Below, piece by piece: positions 28,776 to 37,474 of a stretch of 37,745 nt of DNA. Numbering within the stretch: position 1 is the first letter of the stretch; each line of letters opens with the position of its first letter. Below the pieces are notes generated by a model that was not told the DNA's origin, searched no databases, and worked only from the letters and a program-made list of their open reading frames with translations. The position numbers were made by a program, and so were the translations under genes. This DNA is from Pseudomonadota bacterium (GTDB lineage: Bacteria; Pseudomonadota; Gammaproteobacteria; Xanthomonadales; Rhodanobacteraceae). The DNA lies in assembly GCA_021815695.1 (NCBI GenBank), contig JAKAZT010000007.1, positions 1-37,745 of the forward strand, read 5' to 3'.

Positions 28776-30068
28776 ATGCCGCTGACGATGGATGCCGCCC
28801 TGCCCCCTCTGCTGCTGCAGTTCGCCACTACCGTGGTGCTGAGCTTCGTGCTGGGCCTGGAACTGCACAGCTATCGCCGCTCGCAGGATGCGGGCGTCGG
28901 CTTCGGCACTACGCGTACCCTGACCCTGGTCGGCGCAGCCGGTTTCGTGCTCTGGCTGCTCGACGGCGCGCTGCCGCGCGGACTGTATCTGGCCGGACTG
29001 GCGGCGCTGGCGCTGTGGCTGGCGGTGGATCAGTGGCAAGGCAAGCCGCCAAGCCGCGACGCCGGCGGCGCGTTGCTGCCTGCGCTGATCGCCCTGGTGG
29101 CCTACGCGCTGGGACCGCTGGTCCTGATCGAGCCCGACTGGCTGGTGGCGGCGGTGATGGTGGTGGCCATCCTGATGCTGGGCGAGATGCCGCTGATCCG
29201 GCGCCTTTCGGACGCCTTTCCCAGCACCGAAGGCGTGACCCTGGCGAAGTTCCTGATCATCGCCGGCCTGGTACTGCCGCTGATGCCGGATTCGGCGTTG
29301 CCGGGCCTGCCGACGCTGACTTACCAGAAGGTGTGGCTGGCGGTGGTGGCGATCTCGGGCCTGTCCTATCTTGGCTACGTCGCGCACCGCTACGTCTGGC
29401 CCAAGGCCGGCACCCTGGCCACCGGGCTGATCGGCGGCCTGTACTCGAGCACCGCCGCCAGCGTGGTCCTCGCGCGGCAGGCGCGCGCGGACGCGGACAT
29501 CGCCGCACAGGCACCCGCGGCCGTGGTCCTGGCGACACTGATGATGTACCTGCGTCTGCTGGTGCTGATCGGGGTGCTCGGCCACGCCAGCGCGGCGCAG
29601 GCGCTGGCGCTGCCGTTTGCGTTGCTGGTGCTGGGTTCCGCGCTGGTCGCCGCATGGCTGTGGCGGCGTGGCAGCAGGACGCCCACAGCGCCCGCGGTCA
29701 CGCCGCGGCTCGGCCCGCGCAATCCGCTCGACCTGCCGATCGCCCTGCTGTTTGCCACGCTGTTCGTGGCCTTCGCCGCGATCACCCGGTTCGTCCTCGC
29801 GCACTATGGCGCGGGCGGACTCAAGACCCTGAGCTTCCTGGTCGGCTTCACCGACATCGATCCGTTCATCCTGTCGCTGCTGGCCGATCACGGCGCCATC
29901 AGCCCGACACTGGTCATCGATGCCATTCTGATCGCTTCAGGCAGCAACAACCTGCTCAAGGCCGTCTACGCGCTGGCCCTCTCGCGCCAGCGGGCGATGG
30001 TGCCTGCGGCGATCTGGCTGACCTTCACCCTGCTGCTGTCGCTGGGCTGGGTCGCGTGGATCGCGTGA
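28776..30068 (+). CDS. MgtC/SapB-DUF4010 membrane protein
   Basis: This protein of about 430 aa has roughly a dozen hydrophobic segments. The N-terminal part (residues about 10-130) resembles MgtC/SapB: FATTVVLSFVLGLELHSYRRSQDAGVGFGTTRTLTLVGAAGFVLWLL. The C-terminal part matches DUF4010, with GLIGGLYSSTAASVVLARQA near residue 220 and FTDIDPFILSLLADHGAISPTLVIDAILIASGSNNLLKAVYALALS near the end. Such proteins are thought to affect ion homeostasis, but no activity is proven. ATG 28788 is an alternative start. It lies 58 bp after usp and 13 bp before the proton ATPase. Confidence 0.85.
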   Translation: MPLTMDAALPPLLLQFATTVVLSFVLGLELHSYRRSQDAGVGFGTTRTLTLVGAAGFVLWLLDGALPRGLYLAGLAALALWLAVDQWQGKPPSRDAGGALLPALIALVAYALGPLVLIEPDWLVAAVMVVAILMLGEMPLIRRLSDAFPSTEGVTLAKFLIIAGLVLPLMPDSALPGLPTLTYQKVWLAVVAISGLSYLGYVAHRYVWPKAGTLATGLIGGLYSSTAASVVLARQARADADIAAQAPAAVVLATLMMYLRLLVLIGVLGHASAAQALALPFALLVLGSALVAAWLWRRGSRTPTAPAVTPRLGPRNPLDLPIALLFATLFVAFAAITRFVLAHYGAGGLKTLSFLVGFTDIDPFILSLLADHGAISPTLVIDAILIASGSNNLLKAVYALALSRQRAMVPAAIWLTFTLLLSLGWVAWIA

Positions 30069-30081
30069 GACCGGAGCGCCG

Positions 30082-32439
30082 ATGACGCTGCCGCCTGCCG
30101 CATCCACGGCACCGCCCACCGATCGCGCGCGCGGGCTGAGTAGCGCCGAAGCGCAGCACCGGCTCGCGCAGTACGGGCCCAACGCCATCGCCCCCAAGAC
30201 GCTATCGGTCTGGCGGCAACTCGCGGCCCGGTTCTGGGCGCCGGTGCCGTGGATGCTGGAAGCGGTGATCGTGCTGCAGGTGCTGCTGCAGCGGCGGCTG
30301 GAGGCGCTGGTGATCGCCGTGCTGCTGGTATTCAACGCGATGATGGCCTTCGTGCAGGAACGGCGCGCCACGGACGCACTGGCGCTGCTGCGCCGGCAGT
30401 TGCATGTGAACGCACGCGTGCTGCGCGACGGAAAGTGGAGTCGGGTCCCGGCCGAACAGGTGGTACCGGGCGACATCGTGCACCTGCGCGCGGGCGATCT
30501 GGTGCCGGCGGACCTCACCCTGTTCGACGGCGCCGTGGCGCTGGATCAGGCGGCGCTCACCGGCGAGTCGCTGCCGGTCGACGTCGGGCCCGGCAAACCG
30601 GCCCGAACCGGCGCGGTCGTGCGCCAGGGCGAGGCCAGCGGCGAGGTGACCGCCACCGGCGCGCATACCTTTTTCGGCCGCACGGCGGAACTGGTGCGCA
30701 CATCCGGCGCGCCCAGCCACATGCAGCGCACCATCTTCGCCATCGTCAAACGTCTGGTGATCTTCGACGCCGTGCTGGTCGTGCTGGTGGTGGCCTATGC
30801 TCTGCTGCATCACCTGCCGCTGCTGGAGACGGCCGTATTCGCGCTGATGCTGCTGGTCGCCTCGGTGCCGGTCGCGCTGCCGGCCACCTATACGCTGGCC
30901 ACCGCGGTCAGCAGCCTCGAGCTCGCGCATCAGGGAGTGCTGGTCACGCGCCTGCCCGCGGTGGAAGAAGCTGCCGCGATGGACACCCTGGTGTCGGACA
31001 AGACCGGCACGCTGACACAGAACACGCTGACCCTGGCCGGCACGACCGCGCTCGCGGCGGACACCGACGAAAGCGCCGTGCTGCGCGCAGCCGCTCTGGC
31101 CAGCGACGACGCCACGCAGGACCCGCTCGATCTCGCCATCCTCGGCCCGGCGCGCGAACGCAAGCTGCTGCTCGATGCGCCGCCGCGCCGCGATTTCCAC
31201 CCCTTCGACCCGGCTACCCGCCGTAGCGAGGGCGTGTACAGCGTGGACGGTTGCGCATGGCACGCGGTCAAGGGCGCAGCCAACGTCATTGGCCCGCTGT
31301 GCAAGTTGACTGCCGATCGGCAAGCCGCCCTGGATGCCGCCGAACGCACGCTGGCCGGCAGCGGCGCGCGCGTGCTGGCGGTGGCGGCCGGCCCCGTCGA
31401 TGCGCTGCAACTGCTGGGCGTGGTGGGCCTGTCGGATCCGCCGCGGCCCGACGCAGCCGCACTGATCACCCAACTCGCGCTACTCGGCGTGCGGGTGTGC
31501 ATGGCCACCGGCGACGCGGAGGAAACCGCGCGCGCCATCGGCGCCAGACTGGGCCTGGGTAGCCGCGTGTGCGAAGCGCAGAACGCGGGTGCGCAAAACC
31601 CCGAAGACTGCGACCTTTACGCGCGCGTGCTGCCCGAGGACAAGCACCACATCGTCGCCGCGCTGCAAAAAGCCGGCCACGTCACCGGCATGACCGGCGA
31701 CGGCGTCAATGACGCGCCAGCGCTGCGTCAGGCCGAGCTGGGCATCGCCGTGGCCAGCGCCACCGATGTGGCCAAGGCCGCTGCCGGCGTGGTGCTCACG
31801 GATCCCGGTCTGGGCGGCGTGCTGACCGTGGTGCGCGCCGGGCGCGAGGTGCACCGGCGCATGCTGACCTACACACTCAACAAGATCCTTCGGGTATTCG
31901 AGATCGTCATCTTCCTGACCTTCGGCCTGCTGCTGACGGGCCGTTTCCTGATCTCGCCGCTGCTGATCGTGCTGATGCTGTTCGCCAACGACTTCGCCAC
32001 CATGAGCATCGCCAGTGACCCGGTGCGGCCCGCAGCGCGGCCGCAGCGCTGGCATGTGCGCAAGCTGATCGGCGCGGCAATGGTGCTGGCCGCGCTGTCG
32101 CTCGCGTTCGCGCTGGGCATGTACCTGGGCGCCACGGCCTTCGGCCTGAATGCCGCGCAGCTGCAGACAGTGGTGTTCCTGATCCTGGTATTCAGCAACC
32201 AGACCAGTCTGTACGCCCTGCGCAATGACGACCGTCTGTGGCAGATCGCACCATCGCGCTGGATGGTGCTGGCCAGTCTCGGCGACCTCGCGCTGGTCAG
32301 CGCGCTGGCAGGCGGTGGACTGCTGATGGCCGCGCTGCCGTGGCTCGTGGTGCTGGCGCTGCTGGGTGCGAGCGTCGCCTTCGCGCTGCTGCTGGATCAG
32401 GCCAAGCGTTTCATCTTTCCCCGCTTCGCCATCATCTGA
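30082..32439 (+). CDS. P3A-type (proton-exporting) P-type ATPase
   Basis: This 785-aa inner-membrane pump belongs to the plasma-membrane H+-ATPase group. Features: actuator segment VALDQAALTGESLPVDVG; helix M4 with PVALPAT; phosphorylated D306 in SDKTGTLTQN; hinge MTGDGVNDAPALRQAELGIAVASATDVAKAA; and M6 LMLFANDFATMSIASD, which holds the Asp expected for proton transport in this class. There is no N-terminal metal-binding domain, which argues against heavy-metal pumps. The enzyme would use ATP to export protons. It lies 13 bp after the DUF4010 gene, with GGAG before the ATG, and 26 bp before the MaoC-Pta gene, so it is in the acetate-forming operon. Confidence 0.92.
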   Translation: MTLPPAASTAPPTDRARGLSSAEAQHRLAQYGPNAIAPKTLSVWRQLAARFWAPVPWMLEAVIVLQVLLQRRLEALVIAVLLVFNAMMAFVQERRATDALALLRRQLHVNARVLRDGKWSRVPAEQVVPGDIVHLRAGDLVPADLTLFDGAVALDQAALTGESLPVDVGPGKPARTGAVVRQGEASGEVTATGAHTFFGRTAELVRTSGAPSHMQRTIFAIVKRLVIFDAVLVVLVVAYALLHHLPLLETAVFALMLLVASVPVALPATYTLATAVSSLELAHQGVLVTRLPAVEEAAAMDTLVSDKTGTLTQNTLTLAGTTALAADTDESAVLRAAALASDDATQDPLDLAILGPARERKLLLDAPPRRDFHPFDPATRRSEGVYSVDGCAWHAVKGAANVIGPLCKLTADRQAALDAAERTLAGSGARVLAVAAGPVDALQLLGVVGLSDPPRPDAAALITQLALLGVRVCMATGDAEETARAIGARLGLGSRVCEAQNAGAQNPEDCDLYARVLPEDKHHIVAALQKAGHVTGMTGDGVNDAPALRQAELGIAVASATDVAKAAAGVVLTDPGLGGVLTVVRAGREVHRRMLTYTLNKILRVFEIVIFLTFGLLLTGRFLISPLLIVLMLFANDFATMSIASDPVRPAARPQRWHVRKLIGAAMVLAALSLAFALGMYLGATAFGLNAAQLQTVVFLILVFSNQTSLYALRNDDRLWQIAPSRWMVLASLGDLALVSALAGGGLLMAALPWLVVLALLGASVAFALLLDQAKRFIFPRFAII

Positions 32440-32465
32440 CTGCCGCTTGCAAAGGCCACGCCCGC

Positions 32466-33926
32466 ATGTCCGATTCGATCGAGAACCGCCCGCTGAGTGA
32501 ACTGAAGGTGGGCGACAGCGCCAGCCTCACACGCAACTTCACCCAGGACGACGTGCAGATCTTCGCGCTGATGTCGGGTGACATGAATCCCGCGCATGTG
32601 GACGCCGAGTTCGCCGCCAGCGACCCGTTCCACAAGGTGGTGGCGCACGGCATGTGGACCGGCGCACTGATCTCCACCGTGCTGGGCACCCGACTGCCCG
32701 GACCGGGCACGGTGTATCTGAGTCAGAACCTGCAGTTCCGCAAGCCGGTGTTTCTCGGCGACACGGTGCGCGTCAGCGTGACCGTGGCCGCGATCGACAG
32801 CACTGCCGGCCACGCACCGCGCGCCACGCTGCGCTGCACCGTGGTCAACCAGCGCAACGAAACCGTGGTGGAAGGCGACGCGCTGGTACTGGTGCCCACC
32901 GACAAGATCAGCCGTCCGCGCATGCACCTGCCCAGACTGGAGCTGCGCGACCCCGGCGTAAAGCTGCGCGCGCTGATCGCGCAGGCGCAGGCCGCGTGCA
33001 AGGGTCAGCCGCCGTTGTCGATGGCCGTGGTGCACGCGGTGGATGCCGTCTCGCTGGGCGGCGCGGTGGATGCGGCGCAGGCCGGACTGATCGCACCCGT
33101 CTTCGTCGGTCCCGAGGCCAGGATCCGCGCTGCCGCGCAGGCCGCGGGCATCGATCTTTCGCCCTATCCGCTGGTCGCCACCGAGCACAGCCACGCCGCT
33201 GCCGAGACAGCGGTGGCGATGGCGTGCGCCGGCCAGGTGCGGGCGCTGATGAAGGGCTCGCTGCACACCGACGAGCTGATGCACGCCGTGGTCGCTGCAC
33301 AAAGCGGCCTGCGCACCGCGCGGCGCATCAGCCACGTTTTCGTGATCGACGCGGTGGGCCAATCACGCCTGCAACTGCTGACCGATGCGGCGGTGAACGT
33401 CACGCCGGATCTGGAGGCCAAGCGCGACATCGTGCAGAACGCGATCGATCTCGCGCAGGTGCTGGGCATCGCCCGGCCGAAAGTGGCCATTCTGGCCGCG
33501 GTCGAGACAGTCAGCTCCAGGATTCCCTCGACACTGGATGCCGCCGCGCTGTGCAAGATGGCCGATCGCGGCCAGATCAGCGGCGGCCTGCTCGATGGCC
33601 CGCTGGCTTTCGACACCGCGGTATCGCTGCGCGCGGCGCAGACCAAGGGCATCGTCTCGCCGGTGGCGGGAATGGCCGACATCCTGGTCGCACCGGATCT
33701 GGAGGCCGGCAACATGCTGGCCAAGCAGCTCGAATACCTGGCCGAGGCTACCATCGCCGGGATCGTGCTCGGCGCGCGCGTGCCGGTGGTGCTGACCAGC
33801 CGCGCCGACCTGCCGGACGCACGGCTGGCTTCGTGCGCGCTTGCCGTGCTGTGCATGGCGGCGGTGCCGGCGCGTCTTGCATCCGCATCCGCGAGCGCCG
33901 GTACCGACAACCCGCCGCCGCGATGA
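32466..33926 (+). CDS. Bifunctional MaoC-like hydratase / phosphate acetyltransferase
   Basis: This 486-aa fusion has an N-terminal MaoC (R-specific enoyl-CoA hydratase-like) domain, residues about 10-145. The catalytic-type motif is ALMSGDMNPAHVDAEF (D39, N41 and H44), followed by HGMWTGALISTVLGTRLPGPG. The C-terminal part (about 180-465) is a Pta/Ptb-type acyltransferase with LMKGSLHTDELMHAVV, LLTDAAVNVTPDLEAKRDIVQNA and GPLAFDTAVS. It would convert acyl-CoA plus phosphate to acyl phosphate; coupled to acetate kinase, this makes ATP. Known fusions of this design accompany AckA in low-oxygen clusters. Its stop overlaps the ackA start (ATGA). Confidence 0.92.
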   Translation: MSDSIENRPLSELKVGDSASLTRNFTQDDVQIFALMSGDMNPAHVDAEFAASDPFHKVVAHGMWTGALISTVLGTRLPGPGTVYLSQNLQFRKPVFLGDTVRVSVTVAAIDSTAGHAPRATLRCTVVNQRNETVVEGDALVLVPTDKISRPRMHLPRLELRDPGVKLRALIAQAQAACKGQPPLSMAVVHAVDAVSLGGAVDAAQAGLIAPVFVGPEARIRAAAQAAGIDLSPYPLVATEHSHAAAETAVAMACAGQVRALMKGSLHTDELMHAVVAAQSGLRTARRISHVFVIDAVGQSRLQLLTDAAVNVTPDLEAKRDIVQNAIDLAQVLGIARPKVAILAAVETVSSRIPSTLDAAALCKMADRGQISGGLLDGPLAFDTAVSLRAAQTKGIVSPVAGMADILVAPDLEAGNMLAKQLEYLAEATIAGIVLGARVPVVLTSRADLPDARLASCALAVLCMAAVPARLASASASAGTDNPPPR

Positions 33927-35116
33927 CTGCGACCCGCTTGCTGGCACTCAACGCCGGGTCGTCCAGCCTGAAGTTCGCGCTGTTCGACGCCGAGACGGCA
34001 AGGCATTCCGCCGACCTGCCGGCGGCCCTGCTGCGCGGAGAGATCGACGCACCCAACGGCGTGCCCGTGCTCACCTTCACCCGTGCCGGCGGGCCGTCGC
34101 AAACGCAGAAATCCGACGTGGTGCGCGGCGATATCGGCGCCGAGATAGCCTGGCTGATCGACTGGCTGGCGCGCGAGCACAGGGCGCCCGCGCCCACCGT
34201 GGTCGCGCACCGCATCGTGCACGGCGGCCTGCACTACATCGAAGCGACGCGCATCGTGCCTGCAGTACTCGATGATCTCTCGGCGCTGACCCGACTCGCG
34301 CCGCTGCATCAGGGCCCGGGCCTGGCCGGCGTGCGCGCGGCGCAATCCGCCCTGCCGCAAGCGGCACAGGTAGCCTGTTTCGATACCGCGTTTCACGCAA
34401 GCCACAGCGATACCGAACGCCGCTATGCCATTCCCCGCGTGTGGCACGAGCTCGGCTACCAGCGCTACGGCTTCCACGGGCTCTCGTTCGATGCGATCAG
34501 CCGGCGCTTGCCCGCGCTGCTGGGCGCGCGTGCGCATGGCGCGGTGCTGGTCGCACATCTGGGCAGCGGCGCCAGCCTGTGCGGCCTGCGCGAGCTCAAG
34601 AGCATCACCACGACCATGGGCTTCACCGCGCTGGACGGTCTGGTGATGGCCACGCGTTGCGGCGCGCTCGATCCCGGCCTCGTGCTGCAATGGTTTCAGC
34701 ATGATGGCCTGCAACCCGACGCGGTCAGCGATCTGCTCTACCGCCACAGCGGTCTGCTCGGTGTATCGGAGATCAGCGCCGATACGCGCGACCTGCTCGA
34801 CAAGCCGGACCCGCGCGCCCGACAGGCGATCGCCGTATTCGTGGCCGCCATCGTGCGCCAGATCGGCGCGGTCGCCGCCGCGATCGGCGGTCTGGATGCC
34901 CTGGTGTTCACCGGCGGCATCGGCACGCATCAGCCCGCGATCCGCACCCTGGTGATCGAACGTCTGGACTGGCTCGGCCTCGCGCTCGATGCCGAGGCCA
35001 ATGCCGCAGGGCTTCCGCAGATCGCGGCCAGCGCCAGCCGCATCCCGATCCTCTGCCTGCCCACCGACGAGGAAGCGGTGATGGCGGCGCAGGCGGCTGC
35101 CATGTCCGCACCCTGA
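33923..35116 (+). CDS. ackA: Acetate kinase
   Basis: This 397-aa enzyme of the acetokinase family interconverts acetyl phosphate plus ADP with acetate plus ATP. Family motifs: LALNAGSSSLKFALFD at the N-terminus, VVAHRIVHGG, QVACFDTAFHAS, RYGFHGLSFDAISRRLP, AHLGSGASLCGL, TMGFTALDGLVMATRCG, FTGGIG (usually followed by EN, here by TH) and LPTDEEAVMA at the end. It overlaps the MaoC-Pta gene by four bases, so the pair is translationally coupled and forms the Pta-AckA pathway. It ends the operon. Confidence 0.95.
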   Translation: MTATRLLALNAGSSSLKFALFDAETARHSADLPAALLRGEIDAPNGVPVLTFTRAGGPSQTQKSDVVRGDIGAEIAWLIDWLAREHRAPAPTVVAHRIVHGGLHYIEATRIVPAVLDDLSALTRLAPLHQGPGLAGVRAAQSALPQAAQVACFDTAFHASHSDTERRYAIPRVWHELGYQRYGFHGLSFDAISRRLPALLGARAHGAVLVAHLGSGASLCGLRELKSITTTMGFTALDGLVMATRCGALDPGLVLQWFQHDGLQPDAVSDLLYRHSGLLGVSEISADTRDLLDKPDPRARQAIAVFVAAIVRQIGAVAAAIGGLDALVFTGGIGTHQPAIRTLVIERLDWLGLALDAEANAAGLPQIAASASRIPILCLPTDEEAVMAAQAAAMSAP

Positions 35117-35154
35117 CGATGACGTGCCGACCGGCGCTCGCCCAACCGGGCGGC

Positions 35155-35186
35155 TTGACAGACTCTCTATGCTCCCGTAATCGAAT
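35155..35186 (+). promoter_or_regulatory. Candidate promoter before the NicO-like gene
   Basis: A perfect TTGACA (35155-35160) is followed after an unusually long 20-base spacer by TCGAAT (35181-35186). Long spacers occur at promoters activated by MerR-family metal regulators. A 17-base spacing would give a poor -10, TAATCG. No clear dyad was found in the spacer. Confidence 0.4.
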
Positions 35187-35231
35187 ACTGCCTCCGCGCA
35201 GCACCATGGGGCGTCTGCCCCGGAGCCACCG

Positions 35232-36116
35232 ATGCCATCGATCGATCTCTGGAATCCCTCCCATCCGGGCGTACTGGCGGCGCTGGTCACGGCCTGGCTG
35301 CTGGGCCTGGTGCACGGCGTGGTCCCCGACGAGCACACCTGGCCGATCACCTTCAGCTATGCGATCGGCAGCCATTCCGGTCGCAAGGGCCTGCGCGCCG
35401 GACTGCTGTTCTCGCTGAGCTTCACCGTGCAGCGCGCGATCGCCAGCGAGCTGGCCTGGCTGGGCCTGTCGCACTGGATGCAGAACCGCTGGCTGGAACA
35501 GGCGCTGTATGTGCCGATCGGACTGCTGATGGCCGCGGGCGGTTTGCTGATGCAGCGCCAGCACCGGGTACTGCATCTGCATCTCGTGGGGACCTGTCAC
35601 GAAAGCGGGCTGACCGAGCCCGCCGAGACGGCGCGCTGGGCACGGATGACCGGCTGGATGCCAGCCGTGCACGGCTTCGTCGCCGGCTGGGGATTCGGTG
35701 CTTTCGCGCTGATCCTGTACACCACGCTGGCCCCGGTCATGCCCGGCGCGGCCTGGGGCTGGCTGCCAGGGGCCCTGTTCGGCTTCGGCACCCTGATCGT
35801 GCAGGCACTGGCGGGCACCTTGTTCGGACGCCTCGCGGCCAGCCGCAAACTGTCACCGCAGGCAATCCACGATGTCGCGCTGCTGACCGCGGCGCGCACT
35901 CTGCTGTGGGGCGGACTGGCCTATGTGATCAGCGGCGTGCTCGCCACGCTGTTTCCGCAGCTGGCGCAGTGGCGTCTCGCCACCGGGCTGCGCGTGCATG
36001 GCTTGAGCTCGATCGACCTGCCGCTGCTGCTGGCGGTGGTCTGCGTGGCCGGCGTCGGCCTCGGCACCTTCGCCATCGAAGTGCATCGGCATCGCCGGCG
36101 CGAAGCGGCTCCCTGA
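35232..36116 (+). CDS. NicO-like integral membrane protein, possible metal transporter
   Basis: This 294-aa membrane protein has about six to seven hydrophobic segments. Near the N-terminus, GLVHGVVPDEHTWPITFSYAIG has an H-x4-D-E-H pattern reminiscent of the H-x4-D-H nickel/cobalt site of NicO/NiCoT/UreH-type proteins. A second VHGFVAGWGFGAFALILYTTLAP mirrors it in the second half. A His-rich cytosolic or periplasmic loop (HLHLVGTCHES) lies between the halves. I do not recognise a specific family and the transport role is inference. GGAG precedes the ATG. It is followed 77 bp later by an Nramp-type gene, which supports a metal theme. Confidence 0.6.
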   Translation: MPSIDLWNPSHPGVLAALVTAWLLGLVHGVVPDEHTWPITFSYAIGSHSGRKGLRAGLLFSLSFTVQRAIASELAWLGLSHWMQNRWLEQALYVPIGLLMAAGGLLMQRQHRVLHLHLVGTCHESGLTEPAETARWARMTGWMPAVHGFVAGWGFGAFALILYTTLAPVMPGAAWGWLPGALFGFGTLIVQALAGTLFGRLAASRKLSPQAIHDVALLTAARTLLWGGLAYVISGVLATLFPQLAQWRLATGLRVHGLSSIDLPLLLAVVCVAGVGLGTFAIEVHRHRRREAAP

Positions 36117-36121
36117 CGCGG

Positions 36122-36159
36122 CGCGTATGGCGTGGTCAAGCGCATACGCGAACGTGTAT
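36122..36159. promoter_or_regulatory. Candidate operator: three CGYGTAT half-sites
   Basis: CGCGTATG (36122-36129) and CATACGCG (36143-36150) form an 8-bp perfect inverted repeat 13 bases apart. CGTGTAT (36153-36159) adds a third half-site, making ATACGCG-AA-CGTGTAT (36144-36159, one mismatch). The sites cover the -35 and the start of the -10 of the Nramp promoter, which suggests repression. Confidence 0.55.
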
Positions 36160-36162
36160 CAT
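36133..36162 (+). promoter_or_regulatory. Candidate promoter of the Nramp-family gene
   Basis: TGGTCA (36133-36138) and TATCAT (36157-36162) are separated by 18 bases. The start point would be near 36169, about 25 bases before the GTG start codon. Confidence 0.5.
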
Positions 36163-36193
36163 TTGCAGAACAACCGTCGCGCCCTGTCACCCC

Positions 36194-37450
36194 GTGAGCA
36201 TTCCCATCACCGATCGACCATCCACGTCGCGGAGCACCTCGTCGTGGCGGCTCTTCCTGGCCGTGCTCGGCCCCGGGCTGGTGGTGATGCTCGCCGACAC
36301 CGACGTCGGCAGCGTGCTGACCGCCGCGCAGAGCGGCGCGCAGTGGGGCTACCAGTTGCTCGGCCTGCAACTGTTGCTGATCCCGGTCCTGTACGTGGTG
36401 CAGGAACTGACGGTGCGTCTGGGCATCTTCACCGGCAAGGGTCACGGTGAACTGATTCGTGAAACCTTCGGGCCGATCTGGGCCTGGGTCTCGGTAAGCG
36501 GCCTGGCGATCGCGACCATCGGTGCCCTGCTGACCGAGTTCTCCGGCGTCGCCGGGGTTGGCGAATTGTTCGGCGTGCCGCGTCTCTGGAGTCTTGCGCT
36601 GGCAGTCGGATTTCTGCTGGTGGTGGTGTGGAGCGGAAGCTACCGGCGCGTCGAACGCGTGGCCATCCTGCTGGGCCTGTTCGAGCTGGTCTTCATCGTC
36701 GTGGCGGTGCAGTCGCCGGTGCGCCTGCACGACGTGACGTCCGGGCTGCTGCACATGCCGCTGCACCGCGGCGATTTTGCCTATCTGGTCGCCGCCAACA
36801 TCGGCGCCGTGATCATGCCGTGGATGGTGTTCTACCAGCAATCCGCGGTGGCCGACAAAGGCCTGCAACCGGAGCAGTATGTCGCGGCGCGCTGGGATAC
36901 GGCGCTGGGCGCGGTGCTGACGCAGGTGGTGATGGCTGCCGTGCTGATGGTGACCGCGGCGACGCTGTGGGCCGGACACCGCAGCCCACCGCTGGATACC
37001 GTCGGACAGGTCGCGCAGGCGCTGACCCCGGCGCTGGGCGAGACGCTGGGTCGCACCGTTTTCGGGATCGGATTGCTCGGTGCCGCGATGGTGGCCTCCA
37101 TCGTGGTCAGCCTGGCCGCAGCCTGGGGTTTTGGCGAGGTCGCCGGCTATCGCCATTCGCTGGCGGACCATCCGCTCGAAGCGCCCTGGTTCTACGTCGT
37201 GTTCACGCTGGGCGTCGTGGGCGGCGCGCTGATCGTTGCGCTGGCTCCCGATCTGGTGGCGCTGTCGATCGGAGTCGAAGTGATGAACGCCCTGATGCTG
37301 CCGCTGGTGCTCGGGTTCCTGGTCGCGCTGGCGATCAAGGCGCTGCCCCCGGAGCATCGACTGCGCGGTGCCTATCGCTGGGTGGTCATCGTCATTGTCA
37401 CGCTGACCACGACGCTGGGTGTGTTCGGCGCGTTCGGCAGCATGCTTTGA
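36194..37450 (+). CDS. Nramp-family divalent cation transporter, divergent subgroup
   Basis: This protein of about 418 aa has about 11 membrane segments and Nramp-like order. In TM1, the usual DPGN motif is replaced by ADTDVGS (residues 34-40, context LGPGLVVMLADTDVGSVLTAA). In TM6, the usual MPH reads MPW (208-210, NIGAVIMPWMVFYQQ). The metal-binding Met of TM6 is kept, while the TM1 Asn is not in place. Substrate is therefore uncertain; manganese, iron or magnesium are options. There is no ATG at the expected start, so the GTG at 36194 (first residues SIPITDRPSTSR) is used. It has its own promoter and a probable operator. Confidence 0.85.
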   Translation: MSIPITDRPSTSRSTSSWRLFLAVLGPGLVVMLADTDVGSVLTAAQSGAQWGYQLLGLQLLLIPVLYVVQELTVRLGIFTGKGHGELIRETFGPIWAWVSVSGLAIATIGALLTEFSGVAGVGELFGVPRLWSLALAVGFLLVVVWSGSYRRVERVAILLGLFELVFIVVAVQSPVRLHDVTSGLLHMPLHRGDFAYLVAANIGAVIMPWMVFYQQSAVADKGLQPEQYVAARWDTALGAVLTQVVMAAVLMVTAATLWAGHRSPPLDTVGQVAQALTPALGETLGRTVFGIGLLGAAMVASIVVSLAAAWGFGEVAGYRHSLADHPLEAPWFYVVFTLGVVGGALIVALAPDLVALSIGVEVMNALMLPLVLGFLVALAIKALPPEHRLRGAYRWVVIVIVTLTTTLGVFGAFGSML

Positions 37451-37474
37451 GCGCCACCCGCGCGGGATCAGGGC

